DNA of 64,000 nucleotides. Source: Saururus chinensis. Its lineage: Eukaryota > Streptophyta > Magnoliopsida > Piperales > Saururaceae. The notes under the pieces are model-generated. The model did not search any database. It worked only from the letters and a program-made list of their open reading frames with translations, and was not told the origin of the DNA. Location of the stretch: contig CP141149.1 in NCBI GenBank assembly GCA_035235625.1, forward strand, positions 10,384,893 through 10,448,892, read 5' to 3'. Numbering within the stretch: position 1 is the stretch's first letter; each line of letters starts with the position of its first letter. Of the stretch, positions 46,816 through 56,881 are shown in pieces. The position numbers were made by a program, and so were the translations under genes.

Positions 46816-48416
46816 TGTCTTTGGTTGTGCTGCTTATGTATATGTTGATGTAGAGTATAGAGGGAAGTTGGATTCCAAATCCAACAAGTGCTACTTTGTT
46901 GGCTATGGTGGGATGCTTATGGTTTTAGACTATGGGATCTAGTCCATAAGAAGGTTATCCGGAGCATAAATGTTGTGTTTCATGAGGAAGAGCTTTATAA
47001 GCACCGTCAAGATCTACAAAAGGGGAAGATGAAATAGGGTGACACTGAGTTTGTAAAACTTGAGGCTGAAACACACAGTAGGGCCAGTCAATTTAATCAT
47101 GAACAGGTAGATGAGATTTCTTCAGAGACAGTTTTAGATGTAGATATTGTACCAGCTGTTTCATTGCATACACCACTTGGTTGGACTAGTTCTAGGCAGA
47201 TTAAGAAGAAGAGGATATTTGATTCCTCTGACCCTGAGAGAACATTTGGTATGCATTCTAGATTTTATCTTATTCTGAATTACTTGCTTTTGACTAATAG
47301 TGATGAACTAGAAAGCTTTGAGGAAGCTTGCAGGATTGATACTTCAGTTCAATGGAAGCGTGCCATGGAGGATAAGATGGATTCACTAACATCTAATTGG
47401 ACTTGGGAATTAGTTCCCCAACCTCTAGGTAAAAAGACATTACATAATAAGTGGGTTTACAGGTTGAAACATGAAGCTGATGGAAGCAAGAGGTATAATG
47501 CTAGACTAGTTGTCAAAGACTTTTAGTAGAAGTATGGAGTAGATTATACAAAGATATTTGCTCCTATTGTTAGAATTGTTACCATCAAATGATAATGTTC
47601 ATTGTTGCAGTTGAGGATCTTCACTTAGAGTAGTTGGATGTTAAAACAGTATTCCTATATGGTGACTTGGAAGAGGAGATCTATATACATCAACCCCAAA
47701 GTTATGTGGTAAGAGGAAAGGAGAATATGGTGTGCATGTTGTCTAAGAGCTTGTATGGCCTCAAACAAGCTCCAAGATAGTGATATAGGAAATTTGATGG
47801 GATCATGTTATCCATTGGATTTTATCATTGCTATTCTAATAATTGTCTCTATTATAAGAGGTTGAGAACTTCTTATTTGGTCTTGTTGTTATATGTAGAT
47901 GACATGCTAATTGCAGGAGCAGATTATGGTGAGATTAAATGCTCAAGAGACAATTATCTTCTAATTTTGCAATGAAGAATCTTGGACCAGCCAAGCAGAT
48001 CCTTGGTATGTGAATTGCAAGAGATAGAGAGCAAAAAGTGTTGAAATTATCTCAAGAGGAGTATGTTGTAAAGGTCTTGATAAAGTTCAACTTGTTGGGT
48101 GCTAAACCAGTTGGTACTCCCTTGGCGACTCATTTCAGAATTTCTAGTGAACAGTCTCCTAGCACACTGGAGGAAATAACACATATGAACAAGGTTCCTT
48201 ATGCAACCTGACTCACAACAAAGGAAAATTTAGCAGACATACTTACTAAAGTGGTGACGATGGAGAAATTAAGCTTTTACTCAACCACCATCGGTCTTCT
48301 ACACTAGAAGAATGGTGGTGATCACACACTTGCATTAGATATGAGTAGAGCATTTGTCTTGCTTGCAATTGGCTCTATTTGAAAATTGATTCGACAAGGA
48401 TCAATTCGAGTGGGAG
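46816..48416 (+). pseudogene. K1 integrase C-terminus, reverse transcriptase and RNase H remnants
   Basis: After B the copia frame resumes with HVFGCAAYVYVD and CYFVGYG (integrase C-terminal end). RT follows, with WKRAMEDKMDSL, NWTWELVPQP and NKWVYRLKHEADG (47344-47526), then a stop and the catalytic box LLLYVDDMLIAG near 47885. Past this, AMKNLGPAKQILG-type sequence and, after a deletion, ENLADILTKVV (the RNase H end, about 48220) are seen. Multiple frameshifts and stops are present. Copia is confirmed by the integrase-before-RT order. Confidence 0.85.
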
Positions 48417-48421
48417 AATTG
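48417..48421. repeat. Target-site duplication of G2, left copy (AATTG)
   Basis: Exact match to 56496-56500. Removing G2 and one copy rejoins K1 sequence just upstream of its 3' LTR. Confidence 0.92.
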
Positions 48422-48737
48422 TGTTGTGCCCGGTGTGGGCACAATTGGTACATAGGAGTTCTACGCAGAGAAAGGGAAAGAAGTTGGAAGAAATGGGAGA
48501 AATTAATTGGAATTCAATAATCATGTCTAACCAATGAGGGAGATGACCCTTTATGGGGAGTCACACCCTCCCACATGGGGAGTCATGCCACTAGTGGGCC
48601 CGGTTCACCCGTGGTCCACTAGTGTACCTATTACAATTCAATAACAAAAATACAAATAATAGTCAACTACTAACATAAGGGAAACTAGCCTAAATAACAA
48701 AAATAAAGTACTGAACCAAGTGCACCCGTACACAACA
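48422..48737 (-). repeat. 3' LTR of G2
   Basis: Plus-strand ends are TGTTGTGCCCGG and GTACACAACA. It is clearly related to the G1 LTRs, with shared phrases such as GGGGAGTC and CCACTAGTG. Confidence 0.9.
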
Positions 48738-48759
48738 CTCCACCACGCTTCTGCACACG

Positions 48760-49595
48760 CCTTGACCTCAAGGTGACCTTGAAGGGTACCGGAGCATAAA
48801 CTCATCCTCAGACAACCAAGTAGCATCCACAAGTGGCTGGCCCTACCAAGAAACTAAAACCTCTGTGGTAATAAGACCAGAGCGACAAACACGACGCTTA
48901 TCAAGTAGCGCTATTGGAATGGGGTCGGAAGAGACCACTGAACCCATCAATGGAGGTGGTGGAGCATTCGCGGCCAGGGAGGCAACGACGCAACCGGGAA
49001 ACATGAAAAACAGGGTGGACCATCAAACCCAGCGGTAGAGTGAGGCGGTAGGCAACCGACCCAATGCGCTCTTCGACAACATAGGGGCCATGAAATTGGG
49101 GGGCAAGCTTGGTGTGCTCGGGTTGAAATAAGGAGGTCTATCGCTGAGGAAGAATGGAGACATAAACCAAGTCTCCCACTGCAAACTTGTGCTTTGTGTG
49201 ATGGCTATCATAGACCTGCTTCATCTTGTTCTGGGCCGCAGACAGATTCGCCTTAAGTTGGCGAAGAACCTCATTTGCGTCTAGAGCATGTAGTCAACCT
49301 CTACCACTGATGACCAATGGGGAACATAAGAGAGTACTACCCATATAGTACCTCAAAAGCAGCATTATAAGACCACTCGGCCTAGGGAAGAAGCTGAAGC
49401 CAGCAACGGGGCTGAGACATAGTAAAACAGCGCAGGTACTGCTCCAAACATCGGTTGACGACCTCAGTCTGCCTATTTGTCTGTGGGTGATAGGCGGTAC
49501 TCATGTGCAAGAAGTGCCCTGTAGAGTGAAGAACTCTTGCCAAAACTAAGAGATAAAAATCCTGTCGTGATCAGAGACAATTGTGCAAGGCATAC
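48760..49595 (-). pseudogene. G2 integrase C-terminal part and chromodomain, decayed
   Basis: Fragments in several frames match the G1 integrase: the chromodomain phrase TTEVLVSW, the GPY region with SKLAPxFHGPY-like sequence, and the catalytic-core end up to the target of element C. A deletion at about 49340 removes about 45 bases relative to G1 (29515-29580). Several stops are present. Confidence 0.8.
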
Positions 49596-50229
49596 TGTCA
49601 CTCCCTGGCGATGCCCGACCCGACCCGAACCCGGTCCAAGGGCGACGAAGGGAAATTGAGAAAATGATTTAGCGGAAGACTTAACCCTAACCACGGGCGA
49701 TTTAACAAAACTATGGAGTACGCACAATCCTTTGACCAAGAGCAAATAAGAAGGAAAGAAAGAGTGTTGCTTATCACAAAGTAAACAACTAATCTCAAAC
49801 CCACATGCTTAGTTAACTAAAGCCCACACTGGCTCAAATAAGTCTTAAGCAAACATAACTGTAAAATGTGACATAAATCCAAAACAAAGAACCCTACACA
49901 AAGGTTCTAAACATAAGCATAAAACCAAAGAAGATAAGTCACACAACGATCTCTATGATCACATCCAAGCCATCTCCGACCTTTCCTCAAAGAGGAGATC
50001 CTGTCCGTCTGCGTGTCGCACCACGCAGCCCCAAAACAAAACACAAGAAAGAGGGGTGAGTTTAACAAACTTAGCAATGGTTTTTAATATCACTACCAAC
50101 ATCGAAAATACGATAGCATAGCAATATAATCATTCAGATCAAAGATTGGCAAGGTGTATCATTTTCTGATCACACATACACATCACCTAAAACTGCATCA
50201 TAGTGCATAATCCACATTAAGTTCATTCT

Positions 50230-51015
50230 CATCATAACACCCTGCATGAAATGTATCTCCAATATACATATTCCATCATGCATCACATCAAAATCAACCT
50301 GCATGGATGTATCTCTAACATACATATTCCCTCATGCATCATATCATAATCAACCTACATGAATGTATCTCTAACATACATATTCCATCATGCATCATAT
50401 CATAACAACCTGCATGAATGTATTTCTAACATACATATTCCATCATGCATCATATCAAATCAACCTGCATGGATGTATCTCTAACATACATATTTCCACA
50501 TGCGTCATATCATAACAACCTGCATGAATGTATTTCTAACATACATATTCTATCATGCATCACATCATAACATCCTGCATGAATGTATCTCTAACATACA
50601 TATTCCATTATGCATCACATCAAAATCAACCTGCATGGATGTATTTCTAACATACATATTCCCTCATGCATCATATCATAATCAACCTGCATGAATGTAT
50701 CTCTAACATACATATTCCCTCATTCATATCATAATCAACCTGCATGAATGTATCTCTAACATACATATTCCGTCATGCATCATATCATAACAACCTGCAT
50801 GAATGTATCTCTAACATACATATTCCATCATGCATCATATCAAAATCAACCTGTATGGATGTATCTCTAACATACATATTTCCACATGCGTCATATCATA
50901 ACAACCTGCATTAATGTATCTCTAACATACATATTCCATCATGCATCACATCATAACATCTTGCATGAATGTATCTCTAACATACATATTCCATTATGCA
51001 TCATATCATAACATC
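50230..51015. repeat. Tandem array, about 14 units of about 55 bp, in C
   Basis: Unit of the type CAACCTGCATGAATGTATCT followed by CTAACATACATATTCCATCATGCATCATATCA, with small changes between units. It has no spacers of unique sequence, so it is not a CRISPR array. Confidence 0.92.
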
Positions 51016-52244
51016 GTCCATCAAGGAGTAATCACAAGTTGGTGTCACACAAACGGGACATAGACAAGGCCACGAAGGCATGTCACTGTCCAAAATTCTA
51101 CACAAGAATTAAAGAAAGATCAGGGTTGTCAATCCCTAAAGACTGCTTGCCCTGGACGATCCTGGCCAAGGATGTCCCATTCTCACACAGAGAATCTAGA
51201 GCTGGGGTGTTCGCCCAGGGACATCTCCTGCGGTGGGAAGAGCCCGAGTTCTCACACAGAAAACCCTAGAACACATGATAGCGGGTGTACACGGCATACC
51301 ACACTAGATTCTCAGGGTCCAGATAACACTCATAATAACAATCTCATAATCCGCAAGACAAGTACACAACTCGTCCCCACATAATTCCATTTAATTAGAC
51401 TCAACCCAGGGAGTGCATTCGTTCCACACAGAAACTCAAATCAAAATATGTCCTTTCGGACTAATCAACTTACGATTAATCCATGACCGATCAATCCGGC
51501 ACACAATTTCACCACATTGCATTCAATCGGTCAAATTCAATTAACCTCGATGAAGCCACAATTGGAAATCCATTTTCATGATGTATGCAGCATGGTACAT
51601 ACGTGGGCAAGGCATACATGAATCCTAATCCATGATAACTGCTCTCATCAGCCCCTAATGCATCATTCATAATCACAATATTAAGCTTCAACATCATCAT
51701 TTAACCCCTACATGTGTGTGTGTAACTAGTAGAAGCACTCCACACAATGCATGTCAACATGCTTGAAATTAAACTCACTACCACACTACACATGTGAATT
51801 ACCATCTAAACATGAATTCCAGCGGAAATCATAGGAGAAGAAACGTTGAAATCATAACTCAAATCAAAACTCAACCACAAAGGTTAAACACATATAAGAT
51901 CATTCATTTCATCCTTGAGTCATGACATTCACCAACATCCACACATCAACTAACTACATTCTATCATGACAAATCAGTCCATTAATAGGTTGTAGTTCTA
52001 CTGAAAAACGCTTAACCAAAGGGAATCAACCATTCATAATTTCAAGATGACAATTCCAACATCATGCCACAAAACATAAGTCATTCCACAAATCTCTAAG
52101 CATATATCTCAACTCCATAACCTCAATAGCATGTCTTTCCAGTAGCATAACATAGCTTAAAACACTCCACATTCATATAAAATTGGCATACTAAAGTGGA
52201 ATCATCGAAATAAACATCATGCATTAGAACACAATTCTGCTGTG

Positions 52245-52400
52245 TAGCCGTTCGAACGCTCTTCAGGCCGTTCGATCAGCTAAATGGGAAAAATTCAAAT
52301 TCACAGTTTGGCTGTTCGAACGACCAGCAGGCCATTCGATTGGCTGAACTGGAAATCTGTTGATCCAACAGTGTTGCCGTTTGAACGCCAACAAGGCAGA
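52245..52400. repeat. Short repeats around GCCGTTCGAACG in C
   Basis: About five variants of GnCnTTCGAnnG occur in 150 bp, arranged as about two to three units of about 65 bp. The counterpart in C' is at 6500-6595. TTCGAA is palindromic, so this could be a protein-binding cluster, but no function can be assigned. Confidence 0.6.
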
Positions 52401-53485
52401 ATTGATCATCTTCTCCCTTTCGCAATTTCAAACCGAGACACCATTGATAACACTTCAAATCCACATCTAACACCCTAATTATCATCAAAAGTCCTTCATG
52501 ACTTCTAGAATGTTAAACCATATCATAATAATGCAAAACCCTAAGATATCGGGATTAAATATTTCCATTTTCTAATCATGCCATTAACACACCAAATCAA
52601 GTAACTCCATTCGAAATAAGCCAAAAATCAAGAGTTTTACCATGGTTAAACTGAAACTTCGAAGATCCATTACCTTAGCACTTGATTAAGCTCGGATTTG
52701 AAGGTCACCCTTCTTGAAAACCTTACAAAAACATTGTGTTTGAATTAAACTCCATTAAAAATCGATTTACCAATGAAATCACCAATTAAAACATAGATCT
52801 AGGGCTTGTTGATCATAAAAATTGAATTTTGAAAGCTAGGGTTTGTAGTAAAATACAAATCAGTAGTTTTTGATGTCCAAAAACAAGTTGAAACAAAGGG
52901 GAAATGGTAGATTTAGAAGAGATTAAGAAGAAAGCTAGGGTTTAGTGCTTAATTAGAGTAGGCTTACCTTAAACACCTTCTAATCGAGGCCTAGTTGGGG
53001 ATTAGGCTTGACCTCTCCTCCTTAGCCTATTTCCAAAAATAGAAATAGCTCAGGTTTGCCCTTTTATAGTAAGGGTTGGGGTATGTATGGGTAAGTTATG
53101 GGGTGTAAATAGGAAAAGTAGGTTAAAAATGAGTATTTTACATATTTAAGCACTAATTAAACCTAAGAAAATTTTGAAAATTTTTGTATGTGCTTAAGTA
53201 GATATTTGGGTTCATTTGACCCAAAAACCAAAATTTCGACGGTGGGGCCCAAAAGGGTCCCGTCAAAACCCTAATTTTCGGAAATATAGTAAAAATTCAA
53301 AAAAATCCCAAAAAAATCACATTTAATTTAAAATCACTAATCTTAAAGTTGATTTTGCTTAAAATCATCATAAACACTATTTATTTACGAAATCACCGAA
53401 TAAATTAGAAAACGAGTTAACTTCACGATAACCGATAATTAAAGAAAACCAAAACCGGTTTAGAGATGAGGGTCCTTACACATAC

Positions 53486-53897
53486 CGTGCAATTTAGCCA
53501 CCTCTCAAATGTAGAGTTCTACCACAGACTTGGCAGTGTAGGGATGACCCAGAGCACTAAAATGGTTGTACTTGGACAGCTGATCCACCACCACCATGAT
53601 CACTGACTTGCCTTGTACCAACGGCAAGGCCTCCACAAAGTCCATAGAAACATCCTCCCAAACCTTATCTAGAATGGGCAATGGCTGAAGCAACCCGGCA
53701 GGCGATTTGGTGGCAGACTTAACATGTTGACAAACATCACAAGCGGCCACATAAGCAAATACAGCTCGGCGTATTCCCTGCCACAAGAAGCTCTGACTGA
53801 CCCGTTTATAGGTGAGGAGGGCACCTTCATGACCCACCAAGGGGGAGGCATGGAAGTGGGTTATGATACGCTGTCGTAGGTCTGTAACCTCAGGCAC
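53486..53897 (-). pseudogene. G2 integrase, N-terminal part
   Basis: HHCC region (HFHASPLVGH then CDVCQHVK), then MDFVEALPLVQGKSVIMV with the first catalytic Asp, and LGHPYTAKSV. The frame ends at element C. It corresponds closely to the G1 integrase around 29800-30240. Confidence 0.88.
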
Positions 53898-53933
53898 CCA
53901 AAGACGGTCCTTCCAGAAGAGAAGGCCATCCTT

Positions 53934-54473
53934 CTAGGCAAAGCAAGGGCGCGCTGACGGGTTAGACTGGAGGGCCGCAATCAAAGTGGTGGTCGGGGAA
54001 TCATCTTGATATGCCTGTTTCAAATCAGTAAGGAATGAACAAACCGGACCGGAAATAGCTAGACACGAACCTGGAGTGGAACGGCGAGACAGTGCGTCGG
54101 CCACGGTGTTGTTAGATCCCTTCTTGTACACCACCTCATAGTCATAGCCTAGGAGCTTGCTGACCCACCGCTACTGCGCTGGAGTGGGCACCTGCTGTTC
54201 GAGAAAATACTTGAGTGGTTGGTGGTCAGTGCAAATGAGAAACCGCTGGCCAAGCAAATAAGGGCGCCATTTGTCGATTGTGAGAACAACGGCCAGCATC
54301 TCTTTCTCGTAGATAGAGAGGGACAGGGGACAACCAGCCAAAGCCTTGCTGAAGTAGGCAATGAGACGCTCCTCTTGAAGTAGTACCACCCCCAGGCTAG
54401 CATCCGAAGCATCGGTCTCAACCACAAATGGCCGGCTGAAATTAGGAAGAATCAAAACAGGGGTGGTCGCCAT
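53934..54473 (-). pseudogene. G2 RNase H
   Basis: It begins LPNFSRPFVVETDASDASLG and keeps YFSKALAG, YEKEMLAVVLTIDKWRPYL and TDHQPLKYFLEQ. A stop after PTPAQ (near 54171) precedes VYKKGSNNTVADALSRR (54134-53934). The tryptophan codon at IDKW is intact here, unlike in G1. Confidence 0.85.
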
Positions 54474-54476
54474 AGC

Positions 54477-55250
54477 CTACTTCAATTCCTCAAAGGCCGC
54501 CTGGGTAGTGTCAAACCAACGAAAGGCTCCTTTTTGTAACAGCTGAGTAAGAGGGCTAGCAATCTCACCATAGCGGTGAATAAAGCGGCGATAATAGCCG
54601 ATAAGGCCAAGGAAGCCTCGCAGCGCCCGGGTGCAAGTAGGGGATGGCCAAGACAGCATGGCGGTCACCTTAGAGGGGTCTGTAGCAACGCCGTCATGAG
54701 AGATAATATGACCCAAGTATTCCACCTGTAGGCTGCCAAACGAACACTTCGAGCATTTAAGAAACAATGAATTAGCTGTCAAGATAGCAAAGTAGACATG
54801 GGATGCTCCAAGTGTTCGCCCCATGACTTGCTATAGACAAGGATATCATCGAAGAACACCAAAAATGAAGCGGCAGAGGAAGGGGCGGAAGAGGTCATTC
54901 ATAAGGCTCTGAAATGTAGAGGCGTTCGTTAGGCCGAACAGCATAACCAAGAACTCGAAATGGCCGTCATGCGTGCGGAAGGCGGTCTTGTTCACATCGG
55001 TGGACTGCATCCGAATCTGATGAAAACCTGAGCGAAGGTCAAGTTTACTGAATACAGTAGCGCCAGACAACTCATCCAGAAGCTCCTCCACCACCGGTAT
55101 AGGATATTTGTCCTTCACTGTGACAGCATTTAAAGCCTGGTAATCAACACAGAAACGCCAAGTACCATCTTTCTTACGAACCAGCAACACCGGGGAAGAG
55201 AAGGAGCTTGTGCTCGGCCGAATGATACCAGAATGAAGCATGTCCACCAC
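54477..55250 (-). pseudogene. G2 reverse transcriptase, frameshifted at the catalytic box
   Basis: [49 protein letters not shown] and LFGLTNA are in one frame (55250-54846). The catalytic FFDD segment lies in another because of one extra T in a short T run near 54868. The next part (54824-54477) has KCSFGSLQVEYLGHII and FLGLIGYYRRFIHRYGEIA. The paired aspartates themselves are retained in the shifted frame. Confidence 0.87.
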
Positions 55251-55258
55251 CAGACGTT

Positions 55259-56206
55259 CTATTTCAGCCTTCTGAATGTAAGGATAGCGATATGGACGGA
55301 CATTGGCCGGAGAAGCACCTGGAAGGATAGGGATAGGTGATCATGCGACTTCACTGGAGGAAGGCCCTGCGGTTCAGCGAACACCGCACCATGCTCCGCC
55401 AAGAGGTCAAGAAGATCCTGCGGCAATTCAGCTTGCACAACATCCACCGATGCCCACTGCTGGAGGAGTAGCCCCTGTGATGCGAACCGGAATAAGGACC
55501 CCGTCGACTGAGCAGAGAGGAGAGTGCCGGGCTGAGAGCCGTGGAGGTGCACCTGCTGCCCGTGAATTGTGAAATCTATCGCCAGGTCCTTAAAGTTCCA
55601 GAGAATGCCCCCAAGCTCTTGGAGCCACTGCACCCCTAACACCACGTCCCCCCCCTTTGTAGGAAGAAGAAGAAGTCGGCCACGAATGTGTGGCCCTGAA
55701 TGGAGAGCGCTGCTTGGGTACAGATGCCGGAGCTCCGGTGGTGCTTGCCATCACTGTTCAAGACATCAAAGGGCGTCGAGTCAGATACGAAGCAGCCTAG
55801 TCGCTGGGCGACCTTGTCATTGATAAAGTTGTGAGTAGACCCATTGTCAATCAGAATGGCCACCTGCAGCCGCTTGAGATAACCATGTACTCGCATTGTG
55901 CATGGAATGAATGCCCCAAAGAAGGCATAAACAGAAATCTCTGGCAGCATCTCATCATAGTTTGCTGAGTCAGACCCATCCGTTACCTTTGGCTTTTCAT
56001 CGATCTCCTCCACTAAGAGATTGCTCTTGAGGAACAACAGTGCTTGCGAATGAACTTCTCATTGCAGTGAAAACAAAGCCCTTTCGAATGGCATTCCTCC
56101 ATTTGAGCCAGAGTGAAAAGCGGACAATCGGGCCAGTCTGAGGGGATGCTTGGCCAGTGCGGCCAGCCACTGAACTGCTGGCTGGGATGGCAAGAGGGTC
56201 GGTCAT
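55259..56206 (-). pseudogene. G2 zinc knuckle and protease region
   Basis: The protease active site reads AILIDNGSTHNFIND (56037-55636 frame), where the usual DSG is DNG. Downstream pieces include FDVLNSDGKH and, in a shifted frame (55645 onwards), VLGVQWLQELGGILWNFKDL. The zinc-knuckle segment just upstream is split between frames. Gag proper is missing because of the deletion ending near 56230. Confidence 0.82.
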
Positions 56207-56230
56207 AGCAGCCCGAGGAGTCGTGCCACT

Positions 56231-56495
56231 AGGGAAAGAAGTTGGAAGAAATGAGAGAAATTAACTGGAATTTAATAATCTTGGCTAACCAAGGAGGGAG
56301 ACGACCCTTTATGGGGAGTCACACCCTCCCACATGGGGAGTCGTGCCACTAGTGGGCCCGGTTCACCCGTGGTTCACTAGTGTACCTATTACAATTCAAT
56401 AACAAAAATACAAATAATAGTCAACTGCTAACATAAGGGAAACTAGCCTAAATAATAGAAATAAAGTATTGAACCAAGTACACCCATGCAGAACA
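56231..56495 (-). repeat. 5' LTR of G2, inner about 50 bp missing
   Basis: It matches 48470-48737 and ends GCAGAACA at 56495. The inner end is joined to protease/gag sequence through a short copy of LTR-derived text (GAGTCGTGCCACTAG, 56217-56232). Confidence 0.85.
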
Positions 56496-56500
56496 AATTG
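56496..56500. repeat. Target-site duplication of G2, right copy (AATTG)
   Basis: Exact second copy, directly after the LTR terminus GAACA. Confidence 0.92.
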
Positions 56501-56881
56501 TTGATGAAGATTTTGAGTAATTAGGTTTCAAGTGGGTGATTGTTGACAGTGAAACCCAATTATGGGATTCTCATTAAGGGTAGTTTGGTCTTTCTGTTCG
56601 TAAGACCTAAGTTATGAATATAACAAGAGGAGGCTGACGGGATTTGTGTGGAGAAGAGTTCAACGTCTTGAGAATAATAGAGAAGACCAGAGCCACCACA
56701 ACCTGGAACCGAGAGGTCAACTTAGAGCAACACAGAGAGAAGGAAAACAAGAATTTCTAGGAGGAAGAAGTTGGAGTTTTCTTCTATGTCTTGCGTGAGG
56801 AGCTTTGCTGAGAGATAGTTGTAAATTCTCTTTTTACTATTTCTCTATCTAGTGGAATTGTGTGATCCTATGGATGTAGGC

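Larger units (their letters stand above)
49596..53480 (-). mobile_element. Element C: 3.9-kb long non-coding LTR-like element in the G2 integrase
   Basis: Plus-strand ends are TGTCACTCCCTGGCGATG and GGGTCCTTACA, flanked by a perfect 5-bp duplication CATAC (49591-49595 and 53481-53485). The empty site is visible in G1 (GGCATACCGTGGAATTTGGC near 29807), which proves the boundaries independently. The element is 3885 bp and has no gag, pol or transposase motifs. It holds a long array of about 55-bp units (50230-51015), TTCGAAC-containing repeats at 52245-52400, and AT-rich ends. On the minus strand it begins TGTAAGGACCC. The structure fits a solo LTR of a large-LTR element (inference). Confidence 0.9.
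48422..56495 (-). mobile_element. G2: chromodomain Ty3/gypsy element in K1, itself split by element C
   Basis: Same family and orientation as G1, inserted just upstream of the K1 3' LTR with a perfect AATTG duplication. Its 3' LTR is complete (48422-48737). Its 5' LTR retains only 56231-56495, because a deletion removed the primer-binding site, most of gag and the inner end of the LTR. The integrase is interrupted at 49595/53481 by the 3885-bp element C. Without C, about 4.2 kb remains. Coding segments on the minus strand run from zinc knuckle and protease (56206-55259) through RT (55250-54477) and RNase H (54473-53934) to integrase (53897-53486, continuing at 49595-48760). Confidence 0.92.

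Noticed and set aside
50230..51015. Regular 50-55 bp spaced repeats resembling a CRISPR array
   Set aside because: The whole unit repeats with no unique spacers and no cas genes, and the setting is a eukaryotic transposon.
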